This document shows positions 1 to 9,698 of a DNA stretch of 64,000 nt, piece by piece. A model generated the notes under the pieces. The model worked only from the letters and a program-made list of their open reading frames with translations. It made no database searches and was not told the origin of the DNA. The DNA is from Bretschneidera sinensis (Eukaryota > Streptophyta > Magnoliopsida > Brassicales > Akaniaceae), in the NCBI GenBank assembly GCA_023935145.1, contig CM043699.1:109355536-109419535 (forward strand). Reading direction: 5' to 3'. The translations under genes and the position numbers were made by a program. Each line of letters starts with the position of its first letter. Positions within the stretch are counted from its first letter, which is position 1.

Positions 1-36
1 TAATCTTACTCGGATGTATGACTTGTCTTCTGAGTT

Positions 37-783
37 TTTTGGAGCCAAAATGGGTACTAAAATCCTTCTTGAGTTTTTTACTAATGTGCAACGGATTTCT
101 AAAGAATTGCATTATGTGATGCCTTTGTCTACTGATCTTCAAGTTATGCGTTGACAACGGGAGCAAATGGTTTTTCTTAAATTTTTGACGGGTTTGCCAC
201 TTGAGTTTGACCCTATGAGATCTCAGATTTTATCTAGTTCAGAGCTTCCCTCTCTAACTGAGACTTATTCTCGTTTCTCTCACAATCTCTCCTCTCGGGA
301 CACTGAAATTCCTGCTCCCAGGTCTGCCTTAGTCACTCAGGCGGTCGTGGTGGTTCTAATAGTAGTGGTGGTTCTAGCAGTGGTGGTGGTCGTGGTAGTC
401 GTGATTTTAGTTCTCCTGGTGGTTGAGGAGGTCGTGGTGGTCGTGGTAGACCCAAGTGTACACATTGTCAGCGTGATGGTCATACTTGTGACTTGTGTTA
501 TTAGTTGGTTAGTCGTCATTGCACTCATTGTAATCGGGTTGGTCATACTCGTGCTACTTGTTATGATTTGGTTGGTATTTCCAATGTTGTGGCTGTTTAT
601 GTGACTAATTCTCCTTCCACCACTTCCGAACCGCAGTTCAGATCTATTTCCGAGGATGTCTATGCTCGGTTCCTCCGCTTTAAGGCAGCTAAGGCATCAC
701 AATCAACATCTTCCTCCACTGCTTTCCTGGACCAGAAAGGTACTCCTACTGTTTGTTTGTCTAGTTCATCGTCTAGACCTTGA
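37..783 (+). pseudogene. copia gag remnant with two zinc knuckles
   Basis: The stretch reads in shifting frames as a UBN2-type copia gag. A gag-like helix region (167-330) is followed by a Gly/Ser/Val-rich low-complexity stretch encoded by GGT repeats (340-450). Two adjacent CCHC-type knuckles follow: a damaged one near 460-500 and an intact CX2CX4HX4C one (HCTHCNRVGHTRATC) near 520-565. A TGA near 152, a TAG near 502 and frame changes break it. Gag proteins package the element RNA; this copy is not functional. Confidence 0.8.
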
Positions 784-1149
784 ATTATCAAATCCGTTGC
801 TACTGATCATGTGTCAGGTACCACTTATGTCTTTTCTAGTTTCTCTCAGTCAACTTCCTTACCTACAGTTACTCTTGCTAATGGTCCTTAAACTATTGCT
901 AGAAGGATACGCATTGTTCATCCTAGTCCGTCTATGTCTTTGTCATCTGTCCTTTATCTCCCGCATTTTAAATTTAATTTATTATCCGTGAGTCAACTTA
1001 CCAAATGTCGTAACTGTTCTGTAATGTTTCTCCCTGATTCTGTTGTTATTTAGGATCTGAAGACACAGAGGAAGATTGGTAGAGGGCGTTAATCCAATGG
1101 ACTTTACCACCTTGATCTTGTTTCTCAACCAGTTGCTTGTCCGATTGTT

Positions 1150-1854
1150 GTGTCTCCTCTTCAACTGCATTGTCGCTTTGGACATCCTTCCTTGAAGTAT
1201 TTGAAACTCTTAGTCCCTAGTTTGCGTCATGTTAAAGTATTAGAATGTGAGTCTTGTCAACTGAAAAAGCATCATCATGTTTCGTTTGTTTTCCCTGTTC
1301 AAAACAGAGTCTTTAGTCCCTTTAAGTTAGTTCATTCTGAAGTTTGGGGCCTTAATTGTGTGTCTTCTAATATTGGTTTTAAGTATTTTGTCACTTTTGT
1401 GGATGACTATGCTAGACTTACTTGGCTTTGTTTAATGAAAGATCGTTCTGAATTATTCTCCATCTTTAGTGCTTTCTATGCTAACATCAAAACACAATTT
1501 AATTTACATGTTTGTATTCTTCGTAGTGACAATCCACGCGAGTATTTCTCTGAACTATTTAATTCTTTCATGCAAGCTTCTGGTATTATTCATCAATCTT
1601 CTTGCTCTCACACCTCCCAACAAAATGGGGTTGCCGAGCGAAAGCATCGTCACCTTCTCGATGTTGCCCGTACTCTTATGTTTCATATGAATGTGCCTAA
1701 AATGCTTTTGGGTGATGCTGTCGTTACTGCATTCTATTTAATAAATCGCTTGTCTTCATCTGTTCTCACTAGCAAGACACCACACTCTATGTTGTTTCCA
1801 CATGATCACCCATTTGCTTTGCCCTCACATGTTTTTGGGCCTGCTTGGCATTGA
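1150..1854 (+). pseudogene. copia GAG-pre-integrase and integrase fragment
   Basis: The 234-codon open stretch begins with the HxxxGHPS GAG-pre-integrase motif (HCRFGHPS) and a CESCQLKKHH zinc element, followed by the integrase core. The first catalytic region reads HSEVWG where copia elements normally have HSDVWG, so the first catalytic Asp is apparently Glu. The second (RSDNPREYF) and third (NGVAERKHRHLL) catalytic regions are recognisable. Copia integrase inserts the cDNA into host DNA. The frame is lost just after 1854 and the downstream linker continues in another frame (1802-2425). No initiator codon is expected here because the product is cut from a polyprotein. Confidence 0.87.
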
Positions 1855-2411
1855 TAAACTTGCTTCTCGTTCCATTAAGTGTGTGTTCCTTAGCTACTCT
1901 CATACGCAGAAAGGATATCGTTGTTACAGTCCGTCCTTGAAACACTTCTTTGTTTCTGCTGATGTCACCTTTTTTGAGTCCACCTCGTTCTACTATGAGT
2001 CTCATTTGATGTCAGATTTGGCTACTTCCTTTTTGTCAGATCCCTCTGTGTCTCCTCCTCCCTTGCCCACTCTTCTCATCCTTTTGCCTCTTTCCACATC
2101 CCTACCTCAACCCACACCGACCCCTCTTGATCACCGTCTCCAAGTGTATTCTCATCGCCTTAAACCTCATGCTCCTCCACCAATAGTACCTGTGTCAGCA
2201 GATCCAGTTCCTTCTGATCCTTCCTTTTGTGACTTTGATCATCCAGTTGTTCTTCACAAAGATAAGCGCCCATGCACGGCTCATCTTATTGCCTCTTATA
2301 TTTATTATGATAACTTATCTCCTACGTATACTTCTTTTGTTGCCTCTATGTCCACTATCTCTCTTCCTAAATCTCTTACAGAAGCTTTGTCTCATTCTGG
2401 GTGGAAAGGTT

Positions 2412-3034
2412 ACTATGGAAGTTGAAATTGATGTCTTGTCTCATACCAGTACTTGGGAGTTGGTTCCTCTTCCTCTTGGTAAATCTATTGTGGGATGTTG
2501 TTGGGTGTATGCTATCAAATTTAATCCTGAGGGTACTACTGATCGATTGAAGGTCCGCCTAGTGGCAAAAGGCTATAACCAGATTTACAGCATTGTTTAT
2601 TCCGAGACGTTTTCTCTAGTAGCCAAACTTACCTCTGTTCATGTGTTTCTCTCTTTGGCTGCTTCATTTTCTTGGCCCTTACATCAACTTGATGTTAAAA
2701 ATACTTTCCTTCATGGTGATTTGCACAAGGAGGTTTATATGGAGCAACATCTCGAATTTGTTGCTCAGGAGGAGTATGTTGTTTAAAGAAATCTTTGTAT
2801 GGATTGAAAGAGTCTCCTAGAGCTTGGTTTGGCAGGTTTAGTGAGGTAGTTATTTACTTTGGTCTGATTAGATGTGGTGTAGATCACTCTGTGTTTTATA
2901 GACATAGTGCATCAAGCAAAATTCTTTTGATTGTATATGTGGATGACATCATCATCATAGGAGATGATAAAGAAGGTATTCAAGCTTTGAAACAGTTTCT
3001 TGGTAACAAATTTCAAACGAAGGATCTTAGATAA
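2412..3034 (+). pseudogene. copia reverse transcriptase fragment
   Basis: The copia RT starts near 2412 with the conserved region around WELVPLP and WVYAIKFNPEG, continues through LVAKGYNQ and QLDVKNTFLHGDL (normally DVKNAFLHGDL), and after a frame change near 2786 reaches LYGLKESPRAW and the catalytic YVDD box (IVYVDDIIII). It ends at a TAA at about 3031. The domain copies element RNA into DNA. The frame change between the LDVKN and YVDD blocks and the stop make the copy inactive. Confidence 0.9.
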
Positions 3035-3289
3035 CTGAGATACTTTCTAGGTATTGAGGTTGCACACTCTCGTCATGGTATTTCTTTGTCTCAATGAAAA
3101 TATGTATTGGATCTATTGAGTGATACAGGGATGTTGGGGTACAAACCCATAAATAATCTCATAGATCCCATTACAAAACTTTCTGTTGATCAGGGTGAGT
3201 TATTGACTGACGCAGGATAGTATAGACGCTTAGTTGGGAAACTGAATTACTTAACTATCACTAGACCTGATATTGCCTTTGCTACAAGT

Positions 3290-3886
3290 ATGGTTAGTCA
3301 GTTTCTTAATGCTCCACGAACTAATCATTGGGATGCAATTATCCGCATTCTGAGATATTTTAAAAGTGCTCCCGGTTGTGGTTTGTTATATCAGAATCAT
3401 GGTCATTCTCAGATTGAGGGATATACTAATGCAGATTGGACAGGTTCTCCATCAGATCGGAGATCCACCAAAGGATATTGTGTGTTTGTTGGAGGTAATC
3501 TGGTGTCATAGAAAAGTAAGAAACAAACAGTGGTTGCGAGGTTTAGTGCAAAGTCTGAATACAGAGTTATGGCTCGTACTACCTGGGAGTTAGTATGGTT
3601 AAAGCATATTCTAGCTGAACTTGGGTTTTCACAATCTTGTCCTGGTAGTTTAGCTTGTGATAATCAAGCTGCTATTCATATTGCAACTAATCATGTATTT
3701 AATTTGAGGACAAAGCATATTAAAGTGGATTGTCATGTTGTTCATGAGAAACTATTACAAGATGTGATTCGCACAAGACATGTGAAATCTACATATCAGG
3801 ATATCTTCACTAAACCCTTAGATGGGACTCGGATTAAATCTATATGTAACAAGTTAGGTGCATATGACACGTATGCTCCAACTTGA
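3290..3886 (+). pseudogene. copia RNase H fragment
   Basis: Two overlapping open stretches form the copia RNase H: GYTNADWTGSPSDRRSTKGY near 3418-3477, then after an in-frame TAG at about 3509 the KKQTVVARFSAKSEYRVMA block and the C-terminal DNQAAIHIATN and TKHIKVDCH motifs. The TAG interrupts what is normally a W-x-S-K-K-Q segment. RNase H degrades the RNA strand during reverse transcription. The ORF ends at 3886, immediately before the polypurine tract, as expected for the 3' end of a copia pol gene. Confidence 0.9.
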
Positions 3887-3894
3887 AGGGGGAG

Positions 3895-4665
3895 TGTTAA
3901 AGTGTGTTTGAGTATAAGGGTATTTTTGTACTTTCTCATTATTCAGTTCTATATAAATATGACTACTGACCTTAGGGTTGGTAAGCTATTCATCTAATAA
4001 TTTGTGATAGATCTCTACAAATCGATGGTAGCTTGAAGAGATTGGTGGCTTTTACCCAAGATTGACGAGCTCTTGACCAAGTTGGTGGTTTTCCCCAAAG
4101 GAAAAGGGCATCGCCCAAGAGAAAGGCTCTTCCCAAAGGGAGGAGATTATGCCCAAGAATAAGGGCTCCAGCCCAAGTGTGGCCTTTCCACATGGGATAA
4201 ATTTAGGGTAGTTAAACTAAAACTCGAAGTTAGAGTGCACTTTTCTTCCTAGATTGAAAGTATTTTTTTAGGTTAAAAAATGGCTTGTGCTATTGGCATC
4301 GGGGAGTGCTTGTAGATTGCGGTTTAGTCTTGATTCCAGTTTTGGTTTGCGGATTATCCAGGTTTCTCATAGGATTGGTCGTGATTTGATGCGAGTTTAA
4401 GAGAAGGGGAACACTTGTATAATTAGTAGAATTAGGGTTTTATACTTATAGTGAGGATTTGTGAGAGTTATTAGGTGCATGTGGGGTTTGGGTTTGTCAG
4501 CGTGTGAATGGAGAAGTCTTTGCAAAATTTGCAGTATTTTAGTGGTAATTTCGAAGATTAATAGTGGAAGATCGTAAACGTAGGTGTTGGCAGAACCATG
4601 TTAAAAGGTTGTGTGCTATTCTTTGCTCTGTGTTTTGCTTGTTTATGTGATTTTTATTCCTAACA
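3895..4665 (+). repeat. 3' LTR of the copia element
   Basis: This LTR begins with TG directly after the polypurine tract and ends with CA. Its termini are TGTTA and TAACA, an inverted pair typical of LTRs. Length is about 771 bp. A TATA-like TATATAAATATG lies near 3951. Just downstream (4668-4679) a TAGTATCATAGG matches the usual initiator tRNA-Met primer-binding site TGGTATCAGAGC at 9 of 12 positions, which suggests the LTR also served as the 5' LTR of another, mostly deleted, unit. Confidence 0.75.
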
Positions 4666-4824
4666 AATAGTATCATAGGTAATGGTTAGATCCTGTATGA
4701 AGAGCTGAAGATTTTGCATAGCGGAAACATAGTTTGGCAAGTCTGGTAATGATCATCATCTTGCATGGTAAAGAGATTTTTGTTCGAAAGGAGTTGATAG
4801 AGACTCACACATAATGAAGAGATT

Positions 4825-5600
4825 TGTTAGATAATGTGCGAGTAAAATCCCACCTCATAAAGGAATAGTTCTTGGAAGAGTCCAACAAAGAAGAGGAAAA
4901 GGGAGATTGAGAATAAATCCCACATGGGAAAAAAAAAAGATAGCATTGGAGCTCTAACAAAAGATAATAGCTTTAAGCGATTGGTGGCTCTCGCCCACAA
5001 TTGGTGGTTTTGCCCATGCGAAAGGGACATTGCCCCAAAAAATGGCTCTTCTCCAAGAGTTGAGGTTGTGCTCAAGAGTGGAGGTTTTGGGCCAAGTGTT
5101 GTTTTTCCTACATGTCGTGGAAAAATGGGGTGAGAGTTGTGCTATGGTGAGATCAAAGCTCTAAAGTAAAATGCAGCGAAGTTTTCTTCCTACAGGAGTT
5201 TGTTTTTGTGGTGACAGATGGCTTGCCCTACGCGAGAATTGTTTACAGATTGTCGGTTGATGTTAATTCCAATTTCCTGGTTTGTAAACTATCAAGGCTT
5301 CTCGTAATTTCTCATGGCTTGATGTGAGTTTGAGATAAAAGTAAGAATTGCAAAATTAAGGTTTTACACCTATAGTGAGGATATGTGAGAGCTCTTAGGT
5401 GCTTTAAGAATGTGAAAGTAAAATTACTTATAAAAAAAAATGTGAAAGTAAAGTTTTTTTGCAAAATTTGCATGTTGATAGTTGTAATTTCAAAGATTAA
5501 TAGTGGTAGATGGTAGACGTAGATGTTAGCCGAACTACGTTAAAAATTTGTGTTTTCTTCTTATTTGCCTCGTATCTTTTTACTTTCCCTAAAGCTAAGG
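4825..5600 (+). repeat. second, diverged LTR of the same family
   Basis: From about 4935 this stretch repeats, with many changes, the diagnostic content of the LTR at 3895-4665: the ATTGGTGGC...CCCA block, GTGAGGATATGTGAGAG and the GTAATTTCAAAGATTAATAGTGG block. A TGTTAG at 4825 is a plausible start. The 3' end is blurred by a tandem duplication beginning at 5507. Only about 160 bp separate it from the previous LTR, so the arrangement is LTR / primer-site-like remnant / LTR. Confidence 0.6.
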
Positions 5601-5717
5601 GTTTAATAAGTGATAGATGGTAGACGTAGATGTTAGCCGAACTACGTTAAAAATTTGTGTTTTCTTCTTATTTGCCTCGTATCTTTTTACTTTCCCTAAA
5701 GCTAAGGGTTTAATAAG
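5507..5717. repeat. 104-bp perfect tandem duplication with a 3-bp spacer
   Basis: Copy 1 is 5507-5610 and copy 2 is 5614-5717; I see no mismatch between them. The unit covers the end of the second LTR and an unexplained tail, and copy 2 runs directly into LINE coding sequence. Perfect identity beside heavily mutated sequence marks it as a recent duplication or an assembly artefact. Confidence 0.9.
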
Positions 5718-6840
5718 ACATAAGGTTGGTAATGGTTTGAAGACTAGATTCTGGTATGATGCTTGGCTGCCTGAGGGAATAACACTAGACATTATGGGGG
5801 AAGGAGTCATTAACGAAATAGGAATTCCAAAGCAAGCAACAGTTAGAGATGTGTGGAGGAGTGGGTAATGAACCTTACCCCAGCCAGGGATCATTTAATT
5901 CAGCAGATTTGGCAAAGTATACGAAGACCAAAAGCTCTGACTAAGGAAGAACAAAATAAAATAGTGGCGGTTCCCAATAGCAAAGGAATTTTTAGTTAAA
6001 AGCGCTTGCAGAGGTATAAAGGAACAGCTGCATAAAGTCTCAAGGTATAAGTTGGTTTGGGATAAAAGTATGACTAGATTTTCCAAATTCCAATAGTTTT
6101 TTTATCATTTCTTCTTCCGTGTATTTTAACTCTTTCAATTTCCTCTTTCAAAGTTTTAAATCACTTTCCCATATAAAGCTGCCACGTGGCAATCAACTGA
6201 TGTGATACAGTGCACAGAGCATCCCGCTTAATATATAGAGATTCCATGATAGGGCTTCATTTTGTGGCTTGCAGTAAGGAGTAGACTTCAGACCAAATCT
6301 TGTCGATTGAAAAAGAAATTAATGTTTCCTCAAACTGTGGACTTTGTAATACTAGAGAAGAAGCTATTCAACACTTACTCTTTGAGTGCAATTATTTAAG
6401 AACTTTATGGAAGGAAGTGTTATTCAAAGAGATGCCTAGAAGAGATTGGCATCAAGAGTTGGATTGGATGAGGGAATATGAATTTCATCAAAATTGAACT
6501 ATTCTTTAACATGTTGGAAGAAATTATCAAAAAAAAGGAGTTGGATTGGATGAGAGAGGACCGTTAAGGAAATGATATTGTCCGAAAATTTAGGAGAGTT
6601 GCTTTTGCAGCAACAATATAGAAATGGGAAGAAATAGAAGAGTCTTCACAAAATCATTTTTGAATGCTAAGGTAATTATGTAGCAAATGGTTGAGGTTGT
6701 GGCCTTGAGACGTGCGAAGAATATCAGTGTTAAAGATACTCCCTTCGCCAGAGACTGCTTTGCGAAATGGAATATCGACATTCAAGAGCTTTATGGAAAT
6801 TAGGGAATAACTTTGCAACACAAAGTGTGTGTCGCTGCTG
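5718..6840 (+). mobile_element. LINE (L1-type) 3' coding remnant
   Basis: The region encodes the part of a plant LINE polyprotein downstream of RT. It opens with KVGNGLKTRFWYDAWLP, the usual IGNG..TRFWxDxW block. IWQSIRRPKALTKEEQ follows near 5910. The zf-RVT zinc segment (CGLCNTREEAIQHLLFEC) lies near 6330-6392, and VAFAATI with a KWEEIEES tail lies near 6600. The C-terminal R-A-K-N-I...KWNI block ends near 6800. It is broken by stops, frameshifts and an apparent insert of ~150 bp around 6093-6245 flanked by ATTCCA-like bases. The 5' three-quarters, including the RT core, are missing. No poly(A) or target duplication is evident. Confidence 0.8.
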
Positions 6841-7267
6841 CTATGGAGAAACTAAGGTGCTGTCAGACTTTTCTAGAAGACGCAGACTACATAGAAAACC
6901 ATGTTTTGAAAGCTCAGTTGTTGCTGCTGCTGCAATTGAGGGACTGAGTCACTGTTAGAATTCTCTGTTGCTAAGTTTGAAGATTCATGTTTTTGTGTGG
7001 TCAGTTGTCTAGATGATTGCATTTCACAAGTTGGAGTTTGTGCTGAATTCTAATGAGACGGGTAGAGTGAGTTTTGCAGGGTGTTTGTATTTTCTCTTGT
7101 TTTTTCAATACTCTCTTTCATTTACCCTAAAAAAATATCCAGTAGTTACCACTAACACAAAATCACACAATGCCATTATCATTAAAGATGCAATATTAAT
7201 AACCCAAAAATATAGCCAATCTCCCAATTTAAAAACTTAACCAGCAAACAGCAATTTCCCGGTATCA

Positions 7268-7666
7268 TCAACAAAATCGAAATTGACTATTCCAAAAACA
7301 ATAGGCTAAAAAGAAAATTAAAACAAAACCCATTAATGTTAAGGACCTGGGCAACGAGAAAACACTCAAAACTGACTGGACCGCGACTGATGAGGAAGCA
7401 GAAGAAGAAGGAGAATTGCCATCTGGGTCTGACTCAGACCGAGTCCCGTATACTCGAATTGCTTTAAAACAACGACTTCTCCGAGTTGAGAAAGCATACA
7501 AGAGAAGAGAAGTTGATTTGTTTCTTCTTCTGGAAGAACATAATGAAGACATTGGTTTCGTAGAGATAGAGATAAAGGAGAGACGACTACTGGTATTATG
7601 GGGCTTCGTCAATCTCTGTGAGATAAACCCAGAAGATGAACCCTGAATCTGTATAGCTTTTAGCAT
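7268..7666 (-). CDS. unrecognised 132-aa ORF, possible organelle-targeted N-terminal exon
   Basis: I do not recognise this protein. Using the first ATG at 7666 it gives 132 residues. Residues 1-75 are rich in Ser, Arg, Lys and Thr with few acidic residues, as in chloroplast or mitochondrial transit peptides. An acidic spot (ESDPDG) and a serine run follow. Near the C-terminus is one probable membrane helix (LMGFVLIFFLAYCFW), ending in NSQFRFC and a stop. An AT-rich, 5'UTR-like stretch lies upstream on the minus strand. It could be a complete small membrane protein, the first exon of a longer gene, or a gene fragment. The opposite strand has a 76-codon ORF that I judge to be a shadow. Transcript evidence is needed. 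Confidence 0.35.
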   Translation of the reverse strand: MLKAIQIQGSSSGFISQRLTKPHNTSSRLSFISISTKPMSSLCSSRRRNKSTSLLLYAFSTRRSRCFKAIRVYGTRSESDPDGNSPSSSASSSVAVQSVLSVFSLPRSLTLMGFVLIFFLAYCFWNSQFRFC

Positions 7667-7799
7667 TATATGCAAAATCTTGACAACAAAACGATAACCA
7701 AAATTTTGAATCAGGGAATTACTGAAGGAAACAGCGAAATGGATTTTGCCGTTTAGATGATGATGATTGTGTTGTAATCGTGTCCCGCGTTAACTCGGA

Positions 7800-9690
7800 C
7801 CAGTTTTGGTGCGAGATTTTGACTTCAGTCTACTGTATAAGCGCTTTTCTGGTAAAAAAATTCACGGTAAAATAAAAATACCACTACTAATAAAACACGA
7901 TTCTACTGTAGTATGCACAGGAGTATTTTTTTAATTTTTTAAATAATAAACCAAATAACAACAAAGAAAACTTATAACCTGTTTAATAAAAATTCCCTAT
8001 GTGGTTTCTGTTTTTTTAATAAAAATTAAGTTGAACACTTTTAAAATATAGATTATGAAATGATTTTTTATTTTAAATTTTATTTCATTAAATATTAAAT
8101 GGTTTATAATTTTATCAGAATTATAAATTTCGACTGTTTTGATAGTAAAATTAAATCGAAATGATTCATACTTATGTTTTTTTCGTGTTTTATTTCTAAG
8201 TGTTTCGATTATTTCAACCAAAATATTAGTTTAGAAATTTCTCCATCTCTTCTCTTACTAGTTGACTAAGAGTGTAGGGATTTCTTATTATCTTCGTTTT
8301 CTACAAAATAGAAAGTTTCAACAACCATTTTCTTCTTCTCAAGCCTTCGTCTTTTTCCCACCTTCATCTTCAGGACTTCTTCTTCTTGCTTTGTATGCAT
8401 ATTTTACTTGCTCAAGTACTTTTCCTAGTTTAAGAAGGGAGAAATCGTAACTCCAATGTTGGGTCATGGAATTTTTAATTTTTTTTATTTATCTTTTGTT
8501 AAATTGCAAGCAAAAGAAGGGTTGAAGTGAAGAATGGGGGAAAGTTTTTTTTTTTTTTTGAAAGCAAAATAAAGAAAAAAAAATAAATGAAAATGTACTA
8601 CTTGTTTTGATTTGGCATATGTCTCTATCCATCAAACATTTTGATTTAGCACGTCACTAGATTTCTAAAACTTGATTTGGTATCTCTAAAGAGTGCACAT
8701 GAACTTAACACCATCAATTACAGCAAGATTGAAACCAAGTGTATATTTAATTTTAGATTTCTCTCATTTTGTCTCTTCTTCTATAATTTTTGTTCAATAA
8801 TGTCTATGACTTTGTGCTAGTTAGTAACTATAATTTTTGGTACATGACTTTTGTGGAGATAAAAAGTCGGTCTTTATTGCTCAAAAGATTGAATGAGGCT
8901 TGAGTGGAATAGGTTATGCGTGCATAAGCCTAAAATAGCTAAATTGATAGTAAAACAGTCTCAAATTGGATTTATACTAAAAATAATTTTATAAATGATT
9001 TTAAAACAAAAATTTAGATATGATTAATTTGTATATTTGAATTGTGATTGTTTTTTTATGATTTATAGTCATAATTATATATTTTTAAAAATATATATAA
9101 ATTAACATATATATATATTTGAAAACACCGAAACAAACCGAAATCGAAATGTTCTATCTAAATAACTAAAGCCAAACATTATCCGACGCGACCTGGTTTT
9201 ATTACTGTTTTACATAAACTATTTCTACTGCTAAACAAATGGGGCTGATTTTGCTCTAGAAAGGCACTGGTTTAAAACTTCTAATCCACGGCATTCACTT
9301 GATCACTTCCATTTGCAGAACTACGGATAAGCAATATCCTGAAATTACGATGAACTCAATTCGCAGCAAACTCAGTGAAAGAAAATTTACAAAATGAAAA
9401 TGAACTCTGTTGTTGAAGTCCATAATCAAATCAATATTGTAAAACTCAAAAATGTGGCAATGTTTTTAATACTATCATCCGTTACAAAATGCGCATCTTT
9501 ATTGAAAATAATTAGACTTCAAAATAGAACCAGAAAAAAGGAGGCAGATTTTTACAACCTTTCAATAAATTACGAAAATATAGCAATTGACTACAAAATC
9601 AGATCTAACTACCGAGCCTTACATCCCTGGGCATGCCCCAAGAACTGCAGCGAGCAAAGGTGAATGGACTTCAGTTCATGTTTAGCATGC
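7800..9690. other. AT-rich spacer without recognisable genes
   Basis: I see no coding sequence, tRNA or clear transposon here. The stretch is AT-rich with short A/T runs and (TA)n near 9090-9118. The right part (9400-9690) is probably the 3' flank or 3'UTR side of the J-protein gene. Confidence 0.6.
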
Positions 9691-9698
9691 TTTTGGAT

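Larger units (their letters stand above)
1..3894 (+). mobile_element. Ty1/copia LTR retrotransposon internal region, 5'-incomplete and decayed
   Basis: This is the internal region of a copia retrotransposon, entered part-way through gag at the window edge. Domains run in the copia order: gag with CCHC knuckles, GAG-pre-integrase, integrase, reverse transcriptase, RNase H. That order (integrase before RT) separates it from gypsy. The frame is broken many times. In-frame stops occur near 152, 3031, 3096, 3217 and 3509, and frame changes lie near 1854, 2420 and 2786. A purine-rich polypurine tract (3885-3894) abuts the TG that starts the 3' LTR. The element cannot make a functional polyprotein. 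Several stops look like CAA/CAG/TGG changed by C-to-T, as expected of old methylated DNA, but that is inference. The 5' LTR lies outside the window. Confidence 0.93.

Noticed and set aside
337..546. Thr-rich minus-strand ORF
   Set aside because: It is the complement of GGT-type repeats in the copia gag, a low-complexity artefact.
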